DNA of 35,287 nucleotides, taken from NCBI GenBank assembly GCA_966185765.1, contig CBIFVZ010000043.1, forward strand, positions 1-35,287, given 5' to 3'. This stretch comes from CBIFVZ01 sp966185765 (GTDB taxonomy: Bacteria; Pseudomonadota; Gammaproteobacteria; Enterobacterales; Enterobacteriaceae). Position 1 is the stretch's first letter. Each line of letters opens with the position of its first letter. Of this stretch, positions 23,334 through 30,883 are shown in pieces. Under the pieces are notes generated by a model. The model did not search any database. It had not been told where the DNA came from and saw only the letters and a program-made list of their open reading frames with translations. A program made the translations under genes and the position numbers.

Positions 23334-24065
23334 GTGTGGCGCGGCGTGGTCTATCAGGGGCTGGAAACCGCTCCCGAGCACTGGCAGCACGCCCAGAACC
23401 GTCTGGCCGACTGGCTGCAAACACTGCCGCCCCAGACGGGCATCATTGCCGTGACCGACGCGCGCGCCCGCCACCTGTTGCAGGCGTGCGAGCATTTACA
23501 TATTCCGGTGCCGGAAAAACTGTGTGTGATAGGCATTGATAATGAAGAGCTGAGTCGCTATCTGTCGCGCGTAGCGCTCTCTTCAGTGGCGCAGGGCGCA
23601 CGGCAGATGGGCTACCAGGCAGCACGGCTGTTACACCAGCTGCTGGCCGGGCAACCTCTGGCATTGCAGCGCATTCTGGTCCCGCCGCTAAGCGTTGTGG
23701 CGCGCCGTTCGACGGACTACCGCTCGCTGCGCGATCCGGCGGTCATCCAGGCCATGCACTTTATCCGTAACCATGCCTGTAAGGGCATCAAAGTTGAGCA
23801 GGTTCTGGACGCTGTCGGCATCTCCCGCTCCAATCTTGAAAAACGTTTTAAGGAGGAGTCCGGCGAAACCATTCATGCCGCGATTCACGCTGAAAAGCTG
23901 GAAAAAGCGCGCGGTCTGCTGGCCTCAACCACGCTGCCGATTAATGAGATTTCACAAATGTGCGGTTACCCCTCGCTGCAATATTTCTATTCGGTATTTA
24001 AAAAAAGCTATGACAGCACGCCACGGGAGTATCGCGACCACGCCGCAACAGATTCGCGCGCCTGA
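23334..24065 (+). pseudogene. xylR: xylR, 5'-truncated (xylose operon activator)
   Basis: The open frame encodes the C-terminal 240 or so residues of XylR, starting at the RGVVYQGLE block that is residue 153 of the 392-residue E. coli protein. It keeps the second half of the LacI/PBP-like sugar-binding domain and the whole AraC-type DNA-binding domain (VIQAMHFIRNHACKGIKVEQ to the end, with GYPSLQYFYSVFKKSYDSTPREYR). The first 150 residues, including the dimer and part of the xylose site, are gone. There is no internal stop or frameshift, so the truncation looks recent or the product may still be made from GTG 23334, though no ribosome site is evident. With xylA, xylFGH and most of xylB missing it has no local target. 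Confidence 0.9.
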
Positions 24066-24111
24066 GAGTGGGATTAGCCTTTGCGCAAAGTGGATAGCCA
24101 AAACGCAGCAT

Positions 24112-24145
24112 AAAAAAATGCCGGGCAAGCAGCGCTTCCCGGCAT
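24112..24145. terminator. Terminator between xylR remnant and bax
   Basis: ATGCCGGG-C-AAGC / GCTT-CCCGGCAT forms a long stem (24118-24145). On the minus strand seven T residues follow, giving a good terminator for bax; on the plus strand it can also stop transcripts through the xylR remnant. Confidence 0.85.
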
Positions 24146-24164
24146 GATTGTTAAACGGACAAAA

Positions 24165-24992
24165 TCAGTTCACAGCGGTCATCAGATGCTTATTGCCCTG
24201 ATACATGGTCAACAGGAAGTTGTTGTAGCTCGTCCCTTTGGTCGAGTACCCCTTCAGTTTGTGGATCATGTTGCTCGCCGTCAGCTCCTGGTCGGCCTTG
24301 CGCAACTGCGCGCGGGAGCTTCGGAATGACTTGTACGCCGGATGGGTGTTCAGGTTATTCACGTAAGCATTCACCGACTCCTTGACCGAGGTGAAATGCA
24401 GATAGCCTTTCACCTTGCCAGGTTCGCTGTTGCAGCTGCTACGCGAACACTTCATACCAAACAAATTGGTATTGGTGCGCGCAAGCTTCGACGTACCCCA
24501 GCCGCTTTCCGCCGCCGCCATAGTTGCAACCATGCTGCTCGGGATAATATCCACGCGCTCCAGCAAAGCATTCCACGGGATCTGGCGCGTGTTGCCATTC
24601 CAGGACACTTTGTAGCGCGAGGCAAGCTGCTGTAAGCGTTGACGTTCAGAAGGCGCCCAACGGCCGTCGTACTGCTTTGAAATCAGCCAGTTGCGATCGG
24701 CGGTGATAGCAGCGTTCTGCTTAGAAATGTAGGGCATAACAGTCCGGAGAAATGCTTTTTTCCTTTTCGTTCCGGAAGGGTATTGTCGCAAGTCAGGAAG
24801 TGAACTGCTTACACTATTGCGAGAATACTCTTTTTTACTGCTGGCCAACAATTTGCCGTTACTTTGCGTTGTTAGGGATGTATGACTCGTTTTTTCTGCC
24901 GCGTGCTTCGTTGCCAGAACCTCTCCTGAGAAACCCAGCGTAAGCGACATGAGTAACACAGCCCCGAACGATCGGTAGCGTGTTGATATCAT
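24165..24992 (-). CDS. bax: Bax protein, glucosaminidase-like
   Basis: A 275-residue exported protein with an N-terminal signal peptide (cleavage expected after VLA, residue 27), a Ser/Lys-rich linker, and a C-terminal endo-beta-N-acetylglucosaminidase-like (FlgJ/LytG type) domain from about residue 100. SMVATMAAAESGWGTSKLAR holds Glu162, the probable catalytic acid, followed by NLFGMKC and FTSVKESVNAYVNNLNTHPAY. It matches E. coli Bax (274 residues) throughout. A peptidoglycan-hydrolase role is inferred from the domain; no phenotype is implied. AGGAGA precedes ATG 24992. Divergent from malS. Confidence 0.93.
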   Translation of the reverse strand: MISTRYRSFGAVLLMSLTLGFSGEVLATKHAAEKTSHTSLTTQSNGKLLASSKKEYSRNSVSSSLPDLRQYPSGTKRKKAFLRTVMPYISKQNAAITADRNWLISKQYDGRWAPSERQRLQQLASRYKVSWNGNTRQIPWNALLERVDIIPSSMVATMAAAESGWGTSKLARTNTNLFGMKCSRSSCNSEPGKVKGYLHFTSVKESVNAYVNNLNTHPAYKSFRSSRAQLRKADQELTASNMIHKLKGYSTKGTSYNNFLLTMYQGNKHLMTAVN

Positions 24993-25307
24993 TATCTCTC
25001 CTGGTTGGATGCGGTGCTAAACAGCAGCCACAACTATCACCATAAAATAACTCATGGTGCGCAGATAGTATCAAAAATACCCACTTTGCACAGTATATGA
25101 ATAGACCAATTTCGAAATCTTATCGCGCTCCTGAGACCTGAGTCAGACTAAAACACTATTTAATTAGTAAGTTAGCCGGATAAACCCGATGAAAACAGGC
25201 TCCCTGACTCAGCCTCAACCCTGCGCCCCTTTTTCGCGGCTTCAGGATGAGCATTTTATGCGCGACGCATGCCAGACTCTTAAAAAAACACTACAGGAAT
25301 AAACAGC
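24993..25307. promoter_or_regulatory. bax/malS divergent region with MalT-box-like sites
   Basis: A 315-bp region with no other gene. malS is known to be MalT-activated in E. coli. Against the MalT box GGGGA(T/G)GAGG two candidates are seen: AGGGTTGAGG on the minus strand (25213-25222, 8 of 10) and CAGGATGAGC on the plus strand (25243-25252, 7 of 10). No strong promoter hexamers stand out. The match is suggestive only. Confidence 0.35.
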
Positions 25308-27335
25308 ATGAAACCTCTGGTCCTCTCACTCCTGTTGTTCCCCTGCCTGGCACTGGCGCAGTGGTCTGTCCCCGGCCTCCCGCCCTTTAGCGAACACAGC
25401 CCCGGCGTTTTCACAACCGATGCAAAGCTCGCGAAGGGTACGCTCCCTTTGAGGCTCAGTTTTGACCAACAGTGCTGGCAGCCCGCAGAAGTCATAAAAC
25501 TCAACCAGATGCTGTCGCTCACGCCCTGCAAGGGCGATGCGCCAGGCTGGCGGCTTTTTCGCGACGGCGTTTATCACATTGCGCTTGATACCCGATCCGG
25601 TACGCCAACGCTGCGCCTGTCGGTACAAAGTCCGCAGGATGCGCCAGCGGCCGCTGTTGCACAGTGCGTAAAATGGGACGGCAAACCCGTCACGGTTAAC
25701 GTTAGCCAGAGCTTTAGCGAGGGCAGCCTCGTGCGCGATTTCTACAGCGGCCAGACGGCAAAGGTTAAAAACGGCAGCGTGACGCTGCTACCTGCGCCTG
25801 AAAGCCACGGGCTGCTGTTGCTGGAGCGCGCCAGCACCGACGCTCCCGCCGCCTTCTCCTGGCAAAACGCCACCGTCTACTTTGTGCTGACCGACCGCTT
25901 TGCTAACGGCAACCCGGAAAATGACCGCAGCTATGGCCGCCAGCCGGACGGCATGGCGGAAATCGGCACTTTTCACGGTGGCGACCTCGCGGGACTGACG
26001 CAAAAGCTCGACTATCTGCAACAGCTTGGCGTCAACGCGCTGTGGATTAGCTCGCCACTGGAGCAAATCCACGGTTGGGTTGGTGGCGGTGAGAAGGGGG
26101 ATTTCCCACACTACGCTTACCACGGCTATTACCCGCTTGACTGGACCCGGCTTGATGCCAACATGGGCCGCGAAGCAGACTTGCGTAAACTGGTTGATGA
26201 AGCGCACCGGCGCGGCATTCGCGTGCTGTTTGACGTGGTGATGAACCATGCCGGTTACGCAACGCTTGCTGATATGCAGGAATTTCACTTCGGCGCGCTG
26301 TGGCTTGAGGGTGAAGCACAAGAAAATACCCTCGGCACACGCTGGACCGACTGGCGACCAGGCCCTGGCCAGAGCTGGCACAGTTTTAATGACTACATCA
26401 ACTTTGGTGACAAAGCCGCCTGGGATAACTGGTGGGGCAAAGCCTGGATTCGTACCGATATCGGTGATTACGATAACCCCGGTTTTGACGATCTCACGAT
26501 GTCGCTGGCGTTTTTACCGGATATAAAAACCGAATCCACGCAGCCATCCGGTCTGCCGCATTTCCTGCGCAACAAGCCCGATACCGCAGCGCGGGCAATA
26601 GCTGGTTTCACACCCCGTGACTATATCGTTCACTGGCTCACTCGCTGGGTGCGTGACTTTGGTATTGATGGTTTTCGCGTGGATACCGCCAAACACGTCG
26701 ACAAGGCCAGCTGGCTGGCGCTGAAAAACAAGGCAAACGTCGCACTGGCAGCCTGGAAACAGGCTAATCCGGATAAGAAACTCGACGACGCGCCGTTCTG
26801 GATGACCGGCGAAGCCTGGGGCCACGGCGTGATGCGTAGCGACTATTACGACAGCGGCTTTGATGCCATGCTCAACTTTGACTACCAACAGCAAGCGGCT
26901 GAGGCGGTGGATTGCCTCGCCAGAATGGACGCTAACTGGCAGCAAATGGCCGACAAGTTGCAGCATTTTAACGTACTGAGCTATATCTCCTCTCACGACA
27001 CGCGGCTTTTCCGTGAAGGCGGGGCGCGCGCGGCTGAACTGCTGTTGCTCGCCCCGGGTGCAGTGCAAATCTTTTACGGCGATGAAACCCTGCGTCCCTT
27101 TGGGCCAACGGGGTCAGACCCGCTGCAAGGCACCCGCTCAGACATGAACTGGGCCGATGCCAGCACAGCCCAGACCACTACGCTTGCACACTGGCGCAAG
27201 CTGGCACAATTTCGCGCCCGCCACCCGGCGACAGGCGCAGGCCAGCATCTGCCGCTCAAAGTCGAACAGGGCTACGGTTTTAGCCGCCATCGGGGGGAAG
27301 ATAAAATTATTGTGGTACAGGTCACGGCACGCTGA
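25308..27335 (+). CDS. malS: Periplasmic alpha-amylase MalS
   Basis: A 675-residue exported GH13 alpha-amylase that splits maltodextrins, mainly to maltohexaose, in the periplasm. The signal peptide MKPLVLSLLLFPCLALA is cleaved before QWSVPG. The catalytic domain starts near residue 185 (VYFVLTDRFANGNPENDRSYG). The four GH13 regions are intact: DVVMNH at 309-314, GFRVDTAKH with nucleophile Asp459, GEAWGHG with acid/base Glu502, and SSHDT with Asp564, each one residue off the E. coli numbering. Cysteines in the N-terminal part may form disulfides. AGGAA precedes ATG 25308. Likely part of the maltose regulon. Confidence 0.96.
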   Translation: MKPLVLSLLLFPCLALAQWSVPGLPPFSEHSPGVFTTDAKLAKGTLPLRLSFDQQCWQPAEVIKLNQMLSLTPCKGDAPGWRLFRDGVYHIALDTRSGTPTLRLSVQSPQDAPAAAVAQCVKWDGKPVTVNVSQSFSEGSLVRDFYSGQTAKVKNGSVTLLPAPESHGLLLLERASTDAPAAFSWQNATVYFVLTDRFANGNPENDRSYGRQPDGMAEIGTFHGGDLAGLTQKLDYLQQLGVNALWISSPLEQIHGWVGGGEKGDFPHYAYHGYYPLDWTRLDANMGREADLRKLVDEAHRRGIRVLFDVVMNHAGYATLADMQEFHFGALWLEGEAQENTLGTRWTDWRPGPGQSWHSFNDYINFGDKAAWDNWWGKAWIRTDIGDYDNPGFDDLTMSLAFLPDIKTESTQPSGLPHFLRNKPDTAARAIAGFTPRDYIVHWLTRWVRDFGIDGFRVDTAKHVDKASWLALKNKANVALAAWKQANPDKKLDDAPFWMTGEAWGHGVMRSDYYDSGFDAMLNFDYQQQAAEAVDCLARMDANWQQMADKLQHFNVLSYISSHDTRLFREGGARAAELLLLAPGAVQIFYGDETLRPFGPTGSDPLQGTRSDMNWADASTAQTTTLAHWRKLAQFRARHPATGAGQHLPLKVEQGYGFSRHRGEDKIIVVQVTAR

Positions 27336-27340
27336 TCCAC

Positions 27341-27375
27341 AGGGTCCCCAGGCACCTTTACGGCCCGGGGACCCT
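27341..27375 (+). terminator. Hairpin downstream of malS
   Basis: AGGGTCCCC (27341-27349) and GGGGACCCT (27367-27375) form a perfect 9-bp stem with a 17-base loop, just after the malS stop. No T tract follows, so it may protect the mRNA end rather than terminate alone. Confidence 0.5.
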
Positions 27376-27570
27376 CGGGCTGCCTACACGCTATCAATAC
27401 CGCTCACGATACCCCGCCCCCGGACACACCTCACAACAGAATAAAATGCTGCCATTTCAGCGTTAAGACCATACAACCACACGAAATCGTGAGCGAGCCC
27501 TGGTTTGCACCGTGCAGACTCTGGCGTTATGGTGAGCCTCTTATAACCACTCACCGACAGATTTACCGCT

Positions 27571-28824
27571 ATGACGTTTTCACTTTTCGGCGACAAATTT
27601 ACCCGCCATTCAGGCATTACGCGCCTGATGGAAGATCTCAACGACGGCCTGCGTACCCCCGGCGCTATCATGCTTGGCGGCGGTAACCCGGCCAAAATTC
27701 CAGCGATGGAAGAATATTTCCAGGGACTGCTGGCTGAGATGCTCGCCAACGGTAAAGTGACCGACGCGCTGTGTAACTACGATGGTCCGCAAGGAAAAAA
27801 TGATTTTCTGATTGCGCTGGCTGGTATGCTGCGTGACACGCAGGGCTGGGATATTGGACCACAGAATATTGCACTGACTAATGGCAGTCAGAGCGCGTTT
27901 TTCTATCTGTTTAACCTGTTCGCCGGCCGCATGGCCGATGGCAGCAGCAAGAAAGTGCTGTTCCCACTGGCGCCGGAGTATATCGGCTATGCCGATGCAG
28001 GACTGGAAGACGATCTGTTCATCTCCACACGCCCCAATATCGAACTGTTGCCTGACGGCCAGTTTAAGTACCACGTGGACTTCGAACACCTGCATATCGG
28101 CGATGATACCGGCATGATCTGCGTTTCTCGCCCCACTAACCCAACAGGCAATGTCATCACCGACGATGAGTTGCGTAAGCTCGACGGGCTTGCCAACCAG
28201 TACGGTATCCCGCTGGTTATCGATAACGCCTACGGCCTGCCGTTCCCGGGGATCATCTTTAGCGAAGCCTGCGCACTGTGGAACCCGAATATTATTCTGT
28301 GCATGAGCCTGTCAAAACTGGGTCTGCCGGGCAGCCGCTGCGGTATTATCATCGCCAGTGAGAAAATCATCTCCGCTATCAGCAACATGAACGGCATTGT
28401 CAGCCTGGCCCCTGGCGGCATCGGTCCGGCTATCGCCTGCGAGATGATTAAGCGCAACGATATGCTGCGCCTGTCAGAAACGGTGATTAAACCCTTCTAC
28501 CAGCAGCGCGTGCAGGAAACCATCGCCATTTTACGCCGCTATTTGCCTGCCGAACGCTGCCTGATTCACAAGCCGGAAGGCGCGATTTTCCTGTGGTTGT
28601 GGTTTAAGGATTTGCCGATTTCAACGGAGCTGTTGTACCAGCGTCTGAAGGCGCGCGGCGTGCTGATGGTGCCAGGCAATCACTTCTTCCCTGGCCTTGA
28701 GAAACCGTGGCCGCACACGCAGCAGTGTATGCGCATGAACTATGTGCCGGAGCCGGAAAAAATTGAAGCGGGTGTGAAAATCCTGGCTGAAGAAATTGAG
28801 CGCGCCTGGCGCGAGGCAGACTGA
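27571..28824 (+). CDS. avtA: Valine-pyruvate aminotransferase
   Basis: A 417-residue cytoplasmic PLP-dependent class I/II aminotransferase (transaminase C) that makes alanine from pyruvate and valine, and forms valine in reverse. The Schiff-base Lys249 lies in SLSKLGLPGSRCG; other conserved blocks are MLGGGNPAKIP, ALTNGSQSAFFYLFN, SRPTNPTGNVITDDEL and VIDNAYGLPFP. Length equals E. coli AvtA. ATG 27571 is the family start (MTFSLFGDKFTRHSG). A 235-bp leader precedes it, with no leucine-rich leader peptide that I can identify. Confidence 0.96.
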   Translation: MTFSLFGDKFTRHSGITRLMEDLNDGLRTPGAIMLGGGNPAKIPAMEEYFQGLLAEMLANGKVTDALCNYDGPQGKNDFLIALAGMLRDTQGWDIGPQNIALTNGSQSAFFYLFNLFAGRMADGSSKKVLFPLAPEYIGYADAGLEDDLFISTRPNIELLPDGQFKYHVDFEHLHIGDDTGMICVSRPTNPTGNVITDDELRKLDGLANQYGIPLVIDNAYGLPFPGIIFSEACALWNPNIILCMSLSKLGLPGSRCGIIIASEKIISAISNMNGIVSLAPGGIGPAIACEMIKRNDMLRLSETVIKPFYQQRVQETIAILRRYLPAERCLIHKPEGAIFLWLWFKDLPISTELLYQRLKARGVLMVPGNHFFPGLEKPWPHTQQCMRMNYVPEPEKIEAGVKILAEEIERAWREAD

Positions 28825-28829
28825 CAGGA

Positions 28830-28853
28830 GCGCCGCGGTACGTGCCGCGGCGC
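28830..28853. terminator. GC-rich hairpin between avtA and ysaA
   Basis: GCGCCGCGG (28830-28838) pairs perfectly with CCGCGGCGC (28845-28853) around TACGTG, in the 33 bp separating convergent avtA and ysaA. There is no T tract on either side, so it may be Rho-assisted or a barrier to overlapping transcripts. Confidence 0.5.
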
Positions 28854-28857
28854 ACAA

Positions 28858-29358
28858 TCAGGCAAATTCCCCCAGCGCCGCGCGACGACGCTTCTCCACG
28901 CCGCTGCTGCGCAGCGCGCGGCCATCCATACAGCGCAGCGCCCCTGTCGGGCACGCTGCCACACAGGCAGGTCCGGCGCTGCGGTGCTGGCACAGGTCGC
29001 ACTTCACCACGCTTAGTGGCGCAACGTCACTGTGCGCCGTCACTATATCAATAGCGCCAAACGGGCAGGCCATCATGCAGCTTTTGCAGCCGATGCAGTT
29101 CGCCTCGTGGATTTGCACCGCCTCACTCTCTGTCACCAGCGCGCCCGAGGGGCACACGCCGACGCATGGCGCATCTTCGCAGTGGCGACAGGCAACGGCA
29201 GTAGAAACGTAGCTGCCTTTAATAATGCGGATACGCGGTGTAAACGTGCGGGCGCTAACGGTGCGGCTCTGTGCATCCTGGTGGGCCATTACGCAGGCCA
29301 CCTCGCAGGTGCGACAGCCAATACACTTTGCAGCATCCGCAAGAATAAAGCGGTTCAT
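28858..29358 (-). CDS. ysaA: 4Fe-4S ferredoxin-type electron carrier YsaA
   Basis: A 166-residue cytoplasmic iron-sulfur protein of the HydN/HycB type, similar to E. coli YsaA (157 residues). Cysteine groups suited to four [4Fe-4S] clusters are visible: CIGCRTCEVAC near residues 13-23, CRHCEDAPCVGVCP near 58-71, CIGCKSCMMACPFGAI near 90-105 and CDLCQHRSAGPACVAACPTGAL near 120-141. It would pass electrons to or from a partner oxidoreductase that is not encoded here; with selAB nearby a formate or hydrogenase link is possible but unproven. The C-terminal tail is Arg-rich. Confidence 0.9.
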   Translation of the reverse strand: MNRFILADAAKCIGCRTCEVACVMAHQDAQSRTVSARTFTPRIRIIKGSYVSTAVACRHCEDAPCVGVCPSGALVTESEAVQIHEANCIGCKSCMMACPFGAIDIVTAHSDVAPLSVVKCDLCQHRSAGPACVAACPTGALRCMDGRALRSSGVEKRRRAALGEFA

Positions 29359-29611
29359 GATCCTTATCCCTCTGGCTTCCTGAACTGGAGAGTTTCACCA
29401 TAACCGCACGAAAGCATATCAACTTTGATCCCGCCACGATTCAGCACGAAAACGGCCGAACCTGATTACGCCTGCAAGCTCAGGGGCATGAAGTCAGGCC
29501 CGGTGATGTTACGGATAGGCTTAAACCGCCGCTTTCCCGACTTACAGTGGATGCGGACAAAACAAAAAACCGCCCGGCACAACACCGGGCGGCTTGCGTT
29601 TGCAGCAGCGA
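29359..29611. other. ysaA/yiaY gap
   Basis: A 253-bp stretch with no supported gene, occupying the place of the large yiaJ-aldB block of E. coli. Apart from the yiaY terminator at 29561-29592, nothing in it recalls that block. Confidence 0.5.
29561..29592 (-). terminator. Rho-independent terminator of yiaY
   Basis: CCGCCCGG (29570-29577) and CCGGGCGG (29585-29592) pair around CACAACA. On the minus strand the stem is followed by TTTTTTGTTTT. It begins 20 bases after the yiaY stop. Confidence 0.92.
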
Positions 29612-30763
29612 TTACATCGCCGAGCGGAATATCCCCATGATCTCTTCATGACTGGCCTGAATGGGGTTCGTCAGCGCGCAGGCATCATTGAGCGCATTGG
29701 TAGCAAGCACCGCAATGTCCTCCTCCTTCACGCCCAGCTCGCTCAGGCCCGCCGGGATTTTCACACGGCTTGCCAGCGCTTTAATGGCATCAATACACGC
29801 CTGCGCCCCCTGGTCCGCATCCATGCCCTTAACTTGCACGCCCATCGCGGCGGCACAGTCGCGCAAACGCTCGGCGGCCACTTTACTGTTAAAGCTCTGC
29901 ACGTGCGGCAACAATACCGCGTTACACACGCCGTGCGGCAGGTTGTAAAAACCGCCAAGCTGATGCGCCATCGCATGCACATATCCCAGTGACGCATTGT
30001 TAAACGCCATCCCGGCCATAAACTGCGCCCAGGCCATCGCTTCGCGGGCGGCCTGGTTGTCACCGTGTTCGACCGCCATCGGCAGCGACTGCGCAATCAT
30101 CGATATGGCCTTAAGCGCACAGGCGTCAGTAATGGGTGTGGCAGCCGTAGACACATAGGCTTCAATGGCATGGGTCAGCGCATCCATACCGGTTGCGGCG
30201 GTGAGTGAGGGTGGCATGCCCATCATCAGCTGCGGGTCGTTAACCGACATCAATGGCGTGACGTGCTTATCGACAATCGCCATTTTGATGTGGCGCGCTT
30301 CGTCGGTAATGATACAAAAACGCGTCATTTCCGAGGCTGTACCGGCCGTCGTGTTAATTGCCACCATCGGCAGTTGCGGTAGTTTTGACTGGTCCACGCC
30401 CTCATAGTCACGGATATCGCCGCCGTTGGTTGCCACCAGCGCAATGCCTTTCGCACAGTCGTGCGGGCTGCCGCCGCCGAGGGATATCACGCAGTCACAG
30501 TCATTCTGGCGTAGCAGTTCCAGGCCTGCTTCTACGTTAGCGGTCGTTGGGTTCGGGTGCGTTTCATCGTAAACAATGGAGCCAACGCCACGCTGCGTCA
30601 GCTCACGGCACAGCGCAGCAGGAACCTTCAATCCTGCCAGGCCGCGGTCGGTCACGATAAGCGCACGCCTGAAACCCCGGTCAGCGATAAAATCCAGCGC
30701 GTCTTTCACCGAATGCTGGCCAATCACGTTCACAGAAGGGATATAGAAAAAGGATGCAGCCAT
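29612..30763 (-). CDS. yiaY: Iron-containing alcohol dehydrogenase YiaY
   Basis: A 383-residue group III (Fe-dependent) alcohol dehydrogenase, same length as E. coli YiaY. The NAD-binding region has VISLGGGSPHDCAKGIALVA (about residues 93-112), and the metal ligands lie in the MDALTHAIEAYVS and HAMAHQLGGFYNLPHGVCNAVLLPH signatures. It closely resembles FucO and Zymomonas AdhB types; the physiological alcohol is not known. The ATG at 30763 (MAASFFYIPSVNVIG) is chosen over an upstream in-frame ATG because it matches the family N-terminus. In E. coli aldB lies next to it; here it is missing. Confidence 0.95.
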   Translation of the reverse strand: MAASFFYIPSVNVIGQHSVKDALDFIADRGFRRALIVTDRGLAGLKVPAALCRELTQRGVGSIVYDETHPNPTTANVEAGLELLRQNDCDCVISLGGGSPHDCAKGIALVATNGGDIRDYEGVDQSKLPQLPMVAINTTAGTASEMTRFCIITDEARHIKMAIVDKHVTPLMSVNDPQLMMGMPPSLTAATGMDALTHAIEAYVSTAATPITDACALKAISMIAQSLPMAVEHGDNQAAREAMAWAQFMAGMAFNNASLGYVHAMAHQLGGFYNLPHGVCNAVLLPHVQSFNSKVAAERLRDCAAAMGVQVKGMDADQGAQACIDAIKALASRVKIPAGLSELGVKEEDIAVLATNALNDACALTNPIQASHEEIMGIFRSAM

Positions 30764-30883
30764 CGTACGTCTCCATGTTGTCATTAACACCATGAACTAT
30801 AACGATAACGGCAGATAAAACCGTGATGGGTATGTGGTTATCAGGACCGCGCACCAGCGCGCGGCTCTGATACCTGTGAAGGG

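Noticed and set aside
24752..24943. Short plus-strand open frame over the bax 5' end
   Set aside because: It is antisense to the Bax signal peptide and linker, with no support beyond being open.
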